DNA of 64,000 nucleotides, taken from NCBI GenBank assembly GCA_040902655.1, contig JBBDWV010000028.1, positions 1,627-65,626 on the forward strand, written 5' to 3'. Of the stretch, positions 17,689 through 26,509 are shown piece by piece. Below the pieces are notes generated by a model. That model made no database searches. It was not told the DNA's origin and worked only from the letters and a program-made list of their open reading frames with translations. Source of the DNA: Mycobacteriales bacterium. Its GTDB lineage: Bacteria > Actinomycetota > Actinomycetes > Mycobacteriales > SCTD01. The translations under genes and the position numbers were made by a program. Within the stretch, counting starts at the first letter, position 1, and each line of letters begins with the position of its first letter.

Positions 17689-20600
17689 ATGTCCCGACGC
17701 CCCGTCCTGCTCATGGTGGTGGCAGCCTCGCTGCTCGCCGCGGCGCTCACCGTGCCGGCCGTCGCGCACCCGGCCAAGCCGGCCGGCCGGGCAGCCCCGG
17801 CGCCGCTGGTCGCCGACGCCGGTGACAGCGCCTTCGTGCAGGCCGGGGAGGTCGTCACGCTGCTCGGCAACGGCTACGGCGGGGCCGGCGGCTACTCCTA
17901 CGCCTGGACGGCCGACGCCGGCACGCTCCGTATCGGCGACCAGCCGGCCGCCGCGCTCGACACGACGAAGGTCGAGCCGGGCCGGCACACCGTCACGCTC
18001 GCCGTGCGGGACTCCTCGGGCCGGAAGGCCACCGACACCGTCACCGTGGTCGTCGCCGAGGCCGCCGGCGAGCGGACCGAGCTGGCGAGCCAGACGGTGG
18101 CCGATCCCACGCCCGGGACGTTCGCCACCGGTTCCAGCCGGGAGTTCCCGCTGGTCGTGCCGGCCGGCCTGTCGTCGCTGCGGGTCGCGCTGAAGTGGGC
18201 CAACCCGGCCAACGACTACGACCTGGTGCTGCGTGACCCGACCGGCGAGGAAGCTGCCTCCAGCGGCAACGCCCCGCCGGACTTCGAGGAGGCAGAGGTC
18301 GCCTCCCCGGTCGGGGGCACCTGGACCGTGCTCGCGACCCGTTGGGCCACCACGGGTGATCCGGCGCTGACGATGACGGCCTCCGTCACGACGGTGGCCG
18401 GCGGTGACCCGCGACCGGTCGTCGACGCCGGCGGCCCGTACCGCTTCGTGGACGGCGCGAAGCAGCAGCTGGCGGCGACTCTGACGGGCGGCACCGGGCG
18501 GGTCACCGCCGGCTGGGACCTCGACCAGGACGGCGTGACCGACCTGTCCGGGACCACCGTCCGGCCGTCGCTGCCGGCCGGCCGCCACCTGGTGACCTTC
18601 CGCGCCAAGGACAGCACCGGCCTGGAGCGCCAGCGCACCACGTCGGTCTTCGTCGGCACGGCCGAGCAGGTCCGCGAGCAGCAGGTCCCGATCACCGTGA
18701 TCGGGATCGCCGACAGCGGCATCAACCCCTACCACGCCGAGTTCTCCGCCGGGGCCTACCCCGACCCCGAGGTGCTGGAGTTGACCCGCAACTTCACCCG
18801 GCACCCGTCGGAGTATCTCCCCGGTTACCCGAAGGACGCCCGGGCGCTGCCGGTCAGCACCGACGCCGGCTACTTGCCCGAGCGTGACGAGTTCCTGTTC
18901 GACGGCAACCGGGTCATCTCGCCCGGGCAGCTGTACTGGATCCCCGGCACAAAGATCATCGGCGCGTACGACGCCGGTGGCTCCACCGGTGCGACCAGCG
19001 GCGCGGACACCCACCCGATCCTGGACGACAACGGCCACGGCACCGGCTCGTCGTCGGTGTCGGCCGGCAACCGCTACGGCTACTGCCCGACCTGCCTGCT
19101 GGTGCACGTCGAGGCGCTCGACGAGAGCGTCGTCGCCGGCTTCGACTGGGTCGACATCAGCTCCAACAGCTTCGGCTACATCGGCGGCCTCCCGATCGGC
19201 CCGCTGGTCGGCGACGACGTCACCAAGAAGGCCGCCGAGCGCGGGCAGACGACGCTGTTCGCCGCCGGCAACGGCGTCGGCAACGCCTTCGACGTGCCGA
19301 TCGTGACCTACGGCTCGGACCAGACCGGCCCGGACTGGAACGTCACCGTCGGCGCGCTGCGCCGCGACAACCAGGGCGCCATCGTCGGCGACGGCATCCC
19401 CGCCGACGTCTCCGCCTGGGGCGACGGCAACCTGCCGTCCGCCTGCCGTACGACGATCGTCGGCCAGTGCGCGTTCGGCGGGACCTCGGCGGCCACGCCG
19501 TACACCGCCGGCGTCTTCGGCAGCGTGCTGACCGAGGTGCGCGACCGGCTCGGTGACGGCGCGCCCGGGCAGAAGGGCAAGCAGGTCGTGGCCCAGGGCG
19601 CGGCGGTCGGCGGCAGCACGTTCCTCGCCGACGGCAAGCTGACCCGCGAGGAGCTGCGCGGCGTGGTGCTCAAGACCACCCAGGCGCTCGAGGAGCCCGG
19701 CGCGCAGAGCCGGTTCCCGTTCCCGGCCACCTACACCGGCACCCAGTCGCGGTACGCCTTCGAGGGCTACGGCGCGGCGACCCCGAACAGCGCGACCCGG
19801 GCGCTGGCCGTGTTGCTGGGGGAGCAGGGCCTGCCCGACCGGAGCGAGGAGGACGCCTTCTTCCGTGAGGTGTGCGAGCAGCGCTACGACGTCTACGGCG
19901 ACTTCGACCGCGACGGCGACGGCAAGCCCGACGCCTGCAGCACCGGCTACACCACGGACGAGCGCTTCGACGGCACCGGCGAGCCGACGACCGCCCCGGC
20001 GGCTCCCGGGCTCACCGCCTACGACCGGAACCGGGCGCGCTTCGTCCAACCGGCGCCGACGGAGGGTTTCACCTACCAGCTGCACCGGACCAGCGAGCTC
20101 GGCGGCGCGAAGCCCGGCGCCGGTGCCGACGGTCCCTGCGCGGCCTCGGACAGCGAGTACATGACGCGGACCGACGCCACGGGTGATCGCGAGCCCTGCT
20201 ACGGCAGCCGCATCACCTCGGTGGCCGCGGCGTACCGCCCGATTGGCATCTGGGCCGCTGCGGACATGCTCGACGCGCCGCTGCCCGCCGGCTCGAAGGT
20301 CACCGCGACCGTCTACCTCGCCACCGAGCAGGCGGCGGCGGAGGTCACCGGCGTGCTCGTCGCGACCGACCGCGAGATCGGGCGGGGGTCCGGCGGGCTG
20401 CAGCCCACCCGGCCGACCGCCGACGCCGCGGTCTGCGAGGCGCTCGGTGAGCAGTGCTGGACGAAGTTCGAGATGACCTTCACCACCGACCGGCCGGCCG
20501 TCGCGGGGGAGCAGCTGACCTTCCAGGCCGAGCACCTCGGCGTCCGGACCTGGGCCTACGGCTACGAGGGTGCGCACGCCTCGCAGCTCACCGTCACCCC

Positions 20601-20937
20601 GGCGAAGCTGCCCAGGACCGGGCTGGAGTTCGGCGCGACCATCGACCAGCTCACCGGCGGCACGCGCGGTCGGCCGGTGGTGGCCGGCGGGGCGGTGGCC
20701 TTCCCGGATCTGGGCGCCGACCCGCAGGCCGCCGGCTTCCACCCCAGCGTCGAGCACGTGCAGGTGTCCGTCGGCGACCCGACGTTCGCCCGGCCCGTCC
20801 ACGCGATGCTGGACGCGGCCACGGGGTCCTGGAGCGTCCAGCTGCCGGACGTCGGCGTCGGCTCGCGGGTCTACGTCCGGGCGGTCCGTGACGGGCTGCC
20901 TTCGCCGGCCGGGTCGAGGATCCTGAAGCGGCGCTGA
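17689..20937 (+). CDS. Secreted subtilisin-like (S8) protease with PKD domains
   Basis: A 1082-residue exported protease. The signal peptide (residues 1 to about 26, ending AVA) is followed by a PKD-like domain (about 40-125), a pre-peptidase or proprotein-like beta domain (about 128-245, with WANPANDYDLVLRDPTG), a second PKD-like stretch (about 245-325), then the S8 domain. The triad is Asp342 (IADSGINPYH), His450 (DDNGHGTGS) and Ser600 (GGTSAATPYTAG). The Asp-His spacing of 108 residues is long for the family, so an insertion is present. About 400 C-terminal residues form further beta-rich domains. ATG 17689 with GGAAGGACC fits the signal peptide; the frame is open back to 17299. Confidence 0.85.
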   Translation: MSRRPVLLMVVAASLLAAALTVPAVAHPAKPAGRAAPAPLVADAGDSAFVQAGEVVTLLGNGYGGAGGYSYAWTADAGTLRIGDQPAAALDTTKVEPGRHTVTLAVRDSSGRKATDTVTVVVAEAAGERTELASQTVADPTPGTFATGSSREFPLVVPAGLSSLRVALKWANPANDYDLVLRDPTGEEAASSGNAPPDFEEAEVASPVGGTWTVLATRWATTGDPALTMTASVTTVAGGDPRPVVDAGGPYRFVDGAKQQLAATLTGGTGRVTAGWDLDQDGVTDLSGTTVRPSLPAGRHLVTFRAKDSTGLERQRTTSVFVGTAEQVREQQVPITVIGIADSGINPYHAEFSAGAYPDPEVLELTRNFTRHPSEYLPGYPKDARALPVSTDAGYLPERDEFLFDGNRVISPGQLYWIPGTKIIGAYDAGGSTGATSGADTHPILDDNGHGTGSSSVSAGNRYGYCPTCLLVHVEALDESVVAGFDWVDISSNSFGYIGGLPIGPLVGDDVTKKAAERGQTTLFAAGNGVGNAFDVPIVTYGSDQTGPDWNVTVGALRRDNQGAIVGDGIPADVSAWGDGNLPSACRTTIVGQCAFGGTSAATPYTAGVFGSVLTEVRDRLGDGAPGQKGKQVVAQGAAVGGSTFLADGKLTREELRGVVLKTTQALEEPGAQSRFPFPATYTGTQSRYAFEGYGAATPNSATRALAVLLGEQGLPDRSEEDAFFREVCEQRYDVYGDFDRDGDGKPDACSTGYTTDERFDGTGEPTTAPAAPGLTAYDRNRARFVQPAPTEGFTYQLHRTSELGGAKPGAGADGPCAASDSEYMTRTDATGDREPCYGSRITSVAAAYRPIGIWAAADMLDAPLPAGSKVTATVYLATEQAAAEVTGVLVATDREIGRGSGGLQPTRPTADAAVCEALGEQCWTKFEMTFTTDRPAVAGEQLTFQAEHLGVRTWAYGYEGAHASQLTVTPAKLPRTGLEFGATIDQLTGGTRGRPVVAGGAVAFPDLGADPQAAGFHPSVEHVQVSVGDPTFARPVHAMLDAATGSWSVQLPDVGVGSRVYVRAVRDGLPSPAGSRILKRR

Positions 20938-20942
20938 GGGGT

Positions 20943-21078
20943 GCGCCCCCTCCGGTGATCCACACGACCCCCTCCATGATCCACGCGAGCTTTGAGGTGG
21001 AATCCCGGGCCGATGCCGCGTCAAACTCCCCGTGGATCACCGGCGGGCTCGCGCGGTGCGTCACCGGAGGGGGTGCGC
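20943..21078. repeat. Nested palindrome between convergent genes
   Basis: CCGGTGATCCAC (20952-20963) is matched perfectly by its complement GTGGATCACCGG (21032-21043). An outer pair, GCGCCCCCTCCGGTGA (about 20943-20958) and TCACCGGAGGGGGTGC (21061-21076), is complementary over about 14 bases. TGATCCAC occurs again at 20977. The element fills the 157-bp space between the stops of the protease and lhr, so it may act as a terminator, but the loops are long. Confidence 0.6.
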
Positions 21079-21094
21079 GGGGTGGAGCTGCCGA

Positions 21095-24000
21095 TCACGC
21101 GCGCAGGCGCAGCCCCCGCGGGGTCGGGCGGAACCCGGCGGCCTCCAGCGCCAGCCCCAGCGGGGAGGTCAGCGCCGCCTCGCCGTCGGCCTTGGTCACG
21201 GTGAGCCGACCGAGGGCGCCCTCGCGTACGGCCAGCGCGAGCGCGTCGACGGCGGGTCCGAGGCAGCCGTCGTCGTCGCGGAAGCTGAGTAGCGTCCTGC
21301 CGCCGCGCTCGACGTAGAGCACCAGCGCGCCGTCGACGAGCACCACCAGCGCCCCGGCCTTGCGGGCCGGCCGGTGCCCGCCCTCGGCCTCCCGCTCCGG
21401 CCAGGGCAGCGCGCCGCCGTATGGGTTCGCCGGATCGGTGGCCGCCAGCACCACCGCCCGCGCCTCGTCCCGGCGCCGGCGCTGCTGCGTTGCGTACGCG
21501 GAGCTGCCCCGGCCGCCGGGTACCGGCGTCTCCCACGGCGGCTCGTCGCCGGCCGGCTGCGCGGCGGCCAGCGCCCGCATCCGGTCCACGGCTCCCGGTG
21601 CGGCGAACTGGGCGGCGCCCAACCCCTCGACGAAGTAGCCGCGGCGGACCCGGCCGGCCTCCTCGAGCGCCTTGAGCACGGCGTAGACGGCGGCGAAGCC
21701 GCCCGGCGCGCGCTCGGCCATGACCGCGCCCCGGGTGACGATGCCGTGCCGGTCGAGCAGCGCCACGGCCAGCGCGTGCGTACGACGCGTCGTGTCGACG
21801 TCGCGGTCCGGGCGCCGCGACCACCGTCCGGCCACCGTCGGCGGACCGGTACGGGTGGGCAGGACCGACCGGCCGTAGCGGGACCGCTGGCGGACCGGCG
21901 CGCGCTTGGAGCTGTGGGCCGTACGGCCTGTGCCGAGCAGCGCGCGCAGCGGGCCGAGGGTGTCATTGGTGAGGTGGCCGGCCCAGACCAGGTCCCACAG
22001 CGCGGTCTGCAGCTCGCTGTCCGCCGGCGACTCGACCCGGTCGGCCAGCTGCCGGAAGAACAGCGCCTGGCCGCCCTCGAGCTCGGCCAGCACCCGGTCG
22101 TGCAGGGGAGTGGACGACCTCTCCAGCGGCGGCGGGAGCAGCAGGTCGGCGCTGTCGGCCAGCTGCAGCGACACCCACCCGTCGTTGCCGGGCAGCGAGC
22201 CCTGGCCGGCCCAGAGCACCTCGCCGGAGGCGGTCAGCTCGTCGAGCATCGAGGGGGTGTAGCCGGCGACGCGGGAGGGGAGCACCAGCGTCTCGAGCGA
22301 GGACGCCGGCACAGAGGCGCCCTGCAGCTGTTCGATCGCCCGGAGCAGCGCGTCCGTGCCTCGGCCGCTGGAAACCGAAATGCCCTGCCACTGTGGCAGG
22401 AAGCGCGCAAGCGCCTCCGGTGGGACCGGTTCGACCTCCTTGCGCAGCTTGGCCAGTGACCGGCGGCGCAGCGACCGCAGCACCTCGGTGTCGCACCACT
22501 CCAGGCCGCTGCCACCTGGACGGAACTCGCCGTGCACGACCCGTCCGCTGACGGCCAGCCGCGCGAGAGCGCCGTCCACCACGGCGATCCCGAGGCCGAA
22601 GCGTGCCGCCACCTCGGCCGGGGAGAACGGGCCGTGCGTGCGGGCGAAGCGCGAGACCAGGTCGCCGACCGGGTCCTGCACCGGCTCGAGAAACGCCTCA
22701 GCCACCCCGACCGGCAGAGCCGTGCCCAGCGCGTCCCGCAGCCGGCCGGCGTCCTCGACCGCGACCCAGCGCTCCTCACCGGCGATCCGGACCCGCAGCG
22801 CCCGGCGCTGGCCCTCCAGCTCGACCAGCCACCCCGACTCGCCGCCACGCTGCTCGACCTCTGCCGTGGTGAGGTCACCGAGCATCCGCAGCAGGTCCGC
22901 GACGCCCTCGTGGTCCTTCGCGCGCCGGCCCTCGGCCAGTCGTTGCACCTCGGTCTCGACCTCGGCCAGCGCGTCGGCGTCGATCAGCTCGCGCAGCTCC
23001 GCCTGCCCCAGCAGCTCGGCCAGCAACGCGCTGTCGAGCGAGAGTGCCTGGGCGCGCCGCTCCGCCAGTGGGGCATCCCCCTCGTACATGAAGGCGCCGA
23101 GGTAGCCGAACAGCAGCGAGCGGGCGAACGGCGATGGCTGGGACGTCTCCACCTCGACGAGGCGGACCCTGCGCGCCTCCACGTCCCTCATCAGCTGGAC
23201 CAGGCCGGGCACGTCGAACACGTCCTGGAGAACCTCCCGCATCGTCTCCAGGACGACCGGGAAGCTGCCGTACTGCGACGCCACGCCGAGCAGCTGGGCC
23301 GACCGCTGCCGCTGCTGCCACAGCGGGGTGCGGCGGGCCGGGTTGCGGCGGGGGAGCAGCAGCGCCCGGGCTGCGCACTCACGGAAGCGGCTGGCGAACA
23401 GCGCGCTTCCGCCGACCTCGGTCTGCACGGCCGGCTCGACGTCGTCGGGGGCGAAGACCGCGACCGACCCGTCCGGAGCCTCCTCGGTCTCGGGGAGGCG
23501 CAGCACGATGCCGTCGTCGGAGTGCATCGACTGCACGTCCACGCCGTAGCTCTCGCGCAGCCGCGCGGCCAGGGCCAGCGCCCACGGCTGGTTGACCTGT
23601 GCGCCGAACGGCGAATGGATCGCCAGCCGCCAGTCGCCGAGCTCGTCGCGGAAGCGCTCGACCAGGATCGTGCGGTCGTCGGGCAGCGTGCCTGTCGCCT
23701 CCCGTTGTTCGGCCAGATAGGCGAGCAGGTTCTGTGTCGCGTTCAGGTCCAGCCCGGCGTCGGTCAACCGCGCCGTCGCCTCGTCCGGCGTCATCGCCGA
23801 CAGCTCACGCAGGAACGCGCCGAGGGCGCGGCCGAGCTCGACCGGCCGGCCGGGTGCGTCGCCGTGCCAGTACGGCATCCGCCCCGGCTGTCCCGGCGCC
23901 GGTGTGACGAGGACCCGGTCGTGGGTGATGTCCTCGATCCGCCACGCGCTGGATCCCAGCAGGAAGATGTCGCCGACCCGCGACTCGTAGACCATCTCCT

Positions 24001-25744
24001 CGTCGAGCTCGCCGACGCGGGAGCCCTTGTCGCCGACCAGGAACACGCCGAACATCCCGCGGTCGGGAATGGTCCCACCGGAGGTGACCGCCAGCCGCTG
24101 CGCACCGGGCCGCCCGGCGAGGGTGCCGGTGACGCGGTCCCAGGTGATGCGCGGCCGCAGCTCGGCGAAGTCGTCGCTGGGGTAGCGGCCGGACAGCATG
24201 TCGAGCACCGCCTCGAGCGCGCTCTGCGGCAGGGCGGCGAACGGCGCCGCGCGGCGCACGACGGCGGCGAGATCGTCGAGCTGCCAGGCCTCCAGCGCGC
24301 ACATGGCCACGATCTGCTGGGCCAGCACGTCCAGCGGGTTGCGCGGGTAGGTGGTGGCCTCGATACCGCCGCCCGTCATGCCTTCCGCGACCACGGCGCA
24401 CTGGACCAGGTCGCCCCGGTACTTCGGCAGGATGACACCCCGGCTGATCGCGCCCACCTGGTGGCCGGCGCGGCCGATCCGCTGCAGACCGGAGGCCACG
24501 CTCGGCGGCGACTCCACCTGTACGACCAGGTCGACCGCGCCCATGTCGATGCCGAGCTCGAGACTGCTCGTGGCGACCACCGCCGGTAGCCGGCCGGACT
24601 TCAGCGCCTCCTCGATCGACAGCCGCTGCTCACGCGACACCGACCCGTGGTGGGCGCGGGCGATCTCGAGGACCTCCCCGCCTGCGGGCGTGCCGTTGCC
24701 CCATGGCGCGCTGCCTGCGCCGACCCCGCCCTGTCCGGGATGTGCTGCGGGACAAGCCCTTGCGTCATGCTCGATGAGCGGCAAGACGCTCCCCTCAGCA
24801 TGACGCAAGGACTCCGTCCGCTCGGTCGCGATCTCGTTGAGCCGGCTGGTGAGCCGCTCGGCCTGCCGGCGGCTGTTGCTGAACACGATGGTCGCCCGGT
24901 GGGATGCGATCAGGTCGACGATGCGCTCCTCGAGCGCCGGCCAGATCGAGGAGCGCGGCTCGCTGCCGGCCGCCGAGCCTCCGCGTACCGGACCGGTGCT
25001 CTCGCCGAGCGCGCTCATGTCCTCGACCGGGACGACGATCTGCACCTCGATGGTCTTGTTGCTCGGCGGCTGCACCACGACCACCTCGCGGGTGCCGCCG
25101 AGGAAGCGCGCGACCTCGTCGACCGGGCGGACCGTCGCCGACAGCCCGATGCGCTGCGCCGGCCGGTCCAGCAGCTCGTCCAGCCGTTCCAGCGACAGCG
25201 CGAGGTGCGCCCCGCGCTTGCTCCCGGCGACAGCGTGCACCTCGTCGACGATGACCGTCTGCACGCCGCGCAGCGATTCCCGGGCAGCGCTGGTCAGCAC
25301 CAGGAACAGCGACTCCGGCGTGGTGATGAACACGTCCGGCGGGACCCTGTTGAACCGGCGTCGCTGCTCGGCCGGGGTGTCACCGGAGCGGATCCCGACG
25401 GTGATGTCGGGCACCGGCAGGTCGAGCCGCTGGGCGGCCTGCCGGATGCCGGTGAGCGGGGCGCGCAGGTTGCGTTCGACGTCGACGGCCAGCGCCTTGA
25501 GCGGGCTGACGTACAGCACCCGGCAGCGGTGCCGCGGCTCCTGCGCAGGCGGGGTGGACGCGAGCCGGTCCAGCGACCACAGGAAGGCGGACAGCGTCTT
25601 ACCGCTGCCGGTCGGCGCGACGACCAGGGTGTCCCGGCCGCTGGAGATGGCGTCCCACGCGCCTTCCTGAGCGGGCGTGGGCGCCTCGAAGGCGTCGTGG
25701 AACCAGGCCCGCGTCGCGGGGGAGAAGCGGGCGAGCGCGGTCAC
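21095..25744 (-). CDS. lhr: Lhr-type ATP-dependent DNA helicase
   Basis: This very long (1549 residues) superfamily 2 helicase resembles the Lhr family of 3'-5' DNA translocases found in mycobacteria and streptomycetes. The helicase core is N-terminal: Walker A APTGSGKT (43-50), DEVH box (VIVDEVHAVAG), motif III LSATV, and motif VI QRIGRAGHQ. A large Lhr-specific region with winged-helix domains follows. GTG 25744 overlaps the stop of the upstream small acetyltransferase as GTGA, so the two are coupled. A palindrome (24758-24810) sits inside the coding frame in a variable linker between helicase motifs. Confidence 0.9.
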   Translation of the reverse strand: MTALARFSPATRAWFHDAFEAPTPAQEGAWDAISSGRDTLVVAPTGSGKTLSAFLWSLDRLASTPPAQEPRHRCRVLYVSPLKALAVDVERNLRAPLTGIRQAAQRLDLPVPDITVGIRSGDTPAEQRRRFNRVPPDVFITTPESLFLVLTSAARESLRGVQTVIVDEVHAVAGSKRGAHLALSLERLDELLDRPAQRIGLSATVRPVDEVARFLGGTREVVVVQPPSNKTIEVQIVVPVEDMSALGESTGPVRGGSAAGSEPRSSIWPALEERIVDLIASHRATIVFSNSRRQAERLTSRLNEIATERTESLRHAEGSVLPLIEHDARACPAAHPGQGGVGAGSAPWGNGTPAGGEVLEIARAHHGSVSREQRLSIEEALKSGRLPAVVATSSLELGIDMGAVDLVVQVESPPSVASGLQRIGRAGHQVGAISRGVILPKYRGDLVQCAVVAEGMTGGGIEATTYPRNPLDVLAQQIVAMCALEAWQLDDLAAVVRRAAPFAALPQSALEAVLDMLSGRYPSDDFAELRPRITWDRVTGTLAGRPGAQRLAVTSGGTIPDRGMFGVFLVGDKGSRVGELDEEMVYESRVGDIFLLGSSAWRIEDITHDRVLVTPAPGQPGRMPYWHGDAPGRPVELGRALGAFLRELSAMTPDEATARLTDAGLDLNATQNLLAYLAEQREATGTLPDDRTILVERFRDELGDWRLAIHSPFGAQVNQPWALALAARLRESYGVDVQSMHSDDGIVLRLPETEEAPDGSVAVFAPDDVEPAVQTEVGGSALFASRFRECAARALLLPRRNPARRTPLWQQRQRSAQLLGVASQYGSFPVVLETMREVLQDVFDVPGLVQLMRDVEARRVRLVEVETSQPSPFARSLLFGYLGAFMYEGDAPLAERRAQALSLDSALLAELLGQAELRELIDADALAEVETEVQRLAEGRRAKDHEGVADLLRMLGDLTTAEVEQRGGESGWLVELEGQRRALRVRIAGEERWVAVEDAGRLRDALGTALPVGVAEAFLEPVQDPVGDLVSRFARTHGPFSPAEVAARFGLGIAVVDGALARLAVSGRVVHGEFRPGGSGLEWCDTEVLRSLRRRSLAKLRKEVEPVPPEALARFLPQWQGISVSSGRGTDALLRAIEQLQGASVPASSLETLVLPSRVAGYTPSMLDELTASGEVLWAGQGSLPGNDGWVSLQLADSADLLLPPPLERSSTPLHDRVLAELEGGQALFFRQLADRVESPADSELQTALWDLVWAGHLTNDTLGPLRALLGTGRTAHSSKRAPVRQRSRYGRSVLPTRTGPPTVAGRWSRRPDRDVDTTRRTHALAVALLDRHGIVTRGAVMAERAPGGFAAVYAVLKALEEAGRVRRGYFVEGLGAAQFAAPGAVDRMRALAAAQPAGDEPPWETPVPGGRGSSAYATQQRRRRDEARAVVLAATDPANPYGGALPWPEREAEGGHRPARKAGALVVLVDGALVLYVERGGRTLLSFRDDDGCLGPAVDALALAVREGALGRLTVTKADGEAALTSPLGLALEAAGFRPTPRGLRLRA
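24758..24810. repeat. Palindrome inside the lhr coding sequence
   Basis: The 14-nt arm CCTTGCGTCATGCT (24758-24771) and its perfect complement AGCATGACGCAAGG (24797-24810) enclose a 25-nt loop. With one mismatch the arms extend by three bases. The reading frame of lhr stays open through it, giving the low-complexity stretch around SLRHAEGSVLPL. Confidence 0.75.
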
Positions 25745-26013
25745 GTCCCCATTGTCGACCGGCCGTTCTTCTGGAGCCAGGAGCGGACGTACGAACACTG
25801 CGGCTCGATGCTGAGCCCCTCACCGCGGGCCCAGTTGGCGGCGGTCTCCACGATGCGGCCGGCGATGCCGCGTCCCTCGAGGTGACGCGGGACCACGGTG
25901 TGGGTCATGACCGCCGTCCCGCCTGTCCGCTCGTAGGTCAGGAAGGCGACGGCGCCCTCGACCTCGGCCTCGAAGCGGGAGCGCTCGGGCAGGTGCACCA
26001 CGTCGACGTCCAT
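25741..26013 (-). CDS. Small GNAT-like protein (Acetyltransf_CG family)
   Basis: A 90-residue single-domain acetyltransferase-like protein. It keeps the core signature of the short GNAT subfamily: AFLTYERTGGTAVMTHTVV, then HLEGRGIAGRIVE (acetyl-CoA loop with GRGIAG) and LSIEPQCSYVRSWLQKN near the end. Proteins of this size (for example the YidJ/YjdJ type) lack a full GNAT fold and their substrates are mostly unknown. The ATG is at 26013. The stop overlaps the lhr start, making a two-gene transcription unit with the helicase. Confidence 0.85.
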   Translation of the reverse strand: MDVDVVHLPERSRFEAEVEGAVAFLTYERTGGTAVMTHTVVPRHLEGRGIAGRIVETAANWARGEGLSIEPQCSYVRSWLQKNGRSTMGT

Positions 26014-26133
26014 GCCTCGCGCCCTGCCCCGGCGGGCGGGTGCTCAGCCGTGCGGATCGTCCTCGAGTTCCACCCCGGCGACTCCCGCCAGCAGCACGGT
26101 CCGTCGGCACCGGGTGCTCGTCCGGTCGGTGCC

Positions 26134-26139
26134 TATCGT
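26134..26139 (+). promoter_or_regulatory. -10 box of the DUF3046 gene, probably leaderless
   Basis: TATCGT lies 7 nt before GTG 26147. It supports the short start rather than the longer open frame that begins at 26012. Confidence 0.5.
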
Positions 26140-26146
26140 GGATCGG

Positions 26147-26341
26147 GTGCGGCTGAGCGAGTTCTGGAAGCGGATGGAGAGCCGGTTCGGCGTGTCGTAC
26201 GCCCGCTCCTACGCCACCGACCAGGTCCTCGCGACGCTCGGCGGCCGTACGGTCGAGCGGGCCCTCGCGGACGGCGACGACGCGAAGACGGTCTGGCGGG
26301 CGGTGTGCGAGGCGACGCAGGCGCCGGCTTCCGAACGATGA
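26147..26341 (+). CDS. DUF3046 family protein
   Basis: A 64-residue protein starting VRLSEFWKRMESRFGVSYAR and containing GGRTVERALADGDDAKTVWR, the conserved core of DUF3046. This family lies immediately upstream of recA in many actinobacteria (for example Rv2738c); its function is unknown. The family N-terminus (RL-x-FW) and the -10 box at 26134-26139 both point to GTG 26147; the open frame upstream to 26012 is Ser/Pro/Arg-rich and unlike the family. Confidence 0.88.
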   Translation: MRLSEFWKRMESRFGVSYARSYATDQVLATLGGRTVERALADGDDAKTVWRAVCEATQAPASER

Positions 26342-26361
26342 GCCCGGCGTGTCGCCCGGTT

Positions 26362-26377
26362 TCGAACGGGCGTTCGG
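26362..26377 (+). promoter_or_regulatory. LexA (SOS) box of recA, promoter P1
   Basis: TCGAACGGGCGTTCGG matches the actinobacterial SOS box TCGAAC-N4-GTTCGA at 15 of 16 positions if the spacer is free. A -10 hexamer TAGCGT follows at 26380-26385, so LexA bound here would block the promoter. The expected leader to the recA ATG is about 118 nt. Confidence 0.85.
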
Positions 26378-26431
26378 GCTAGCGTCTGCCTCGTCCGGGT
26401 GTCCACAGAGCGGCTGCACCTCCTTCCGAAG

Positions 26432-26460
26432 TGTCGGGGGTCGCTCCTAGCGTCACCGCC
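26432..26460 (+). promoter_or_regulatory. RecA-NDp-like (PafBC-type) second recA promoter, P2
   Basis: The stretch has TGTCGGGGG at 26432-26440, TAGCGT at 26448-26453 and GTCACCGCC at the end. It aligns without gaps to the mycobacterial RecA-NDp consensus (TTGTCRGTGG-N8-TAgtGTcacGGCC), the LexA-independent damage promoter bound by PafBC. The alignment is by eye. Confidence 0.7.
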
Positions 26461-26509
26461 GATCGGACCGCAGCTACGGGCGCCAGCTCGTCGACCAACG
26501 GAGAAGCAG

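Noticed and set aside
17584-21024. Open frame of 1146 codons on the minus strand opposite the first protease
   Set aside because: It is an antisense shadow in GC-rich DNA: Arg/Gly/Ala-rich with no domain, while the plus-strand frame has signal peptide, PKD and full S8 motifs.
25745-25798. Longer start for lhr at 25798
   Set aside because: GTG 25744 overlaps the upstream stop as GTGA and begins directly at the family N-terminus; the extra 18 residues overlap the acetyltransferase gene.
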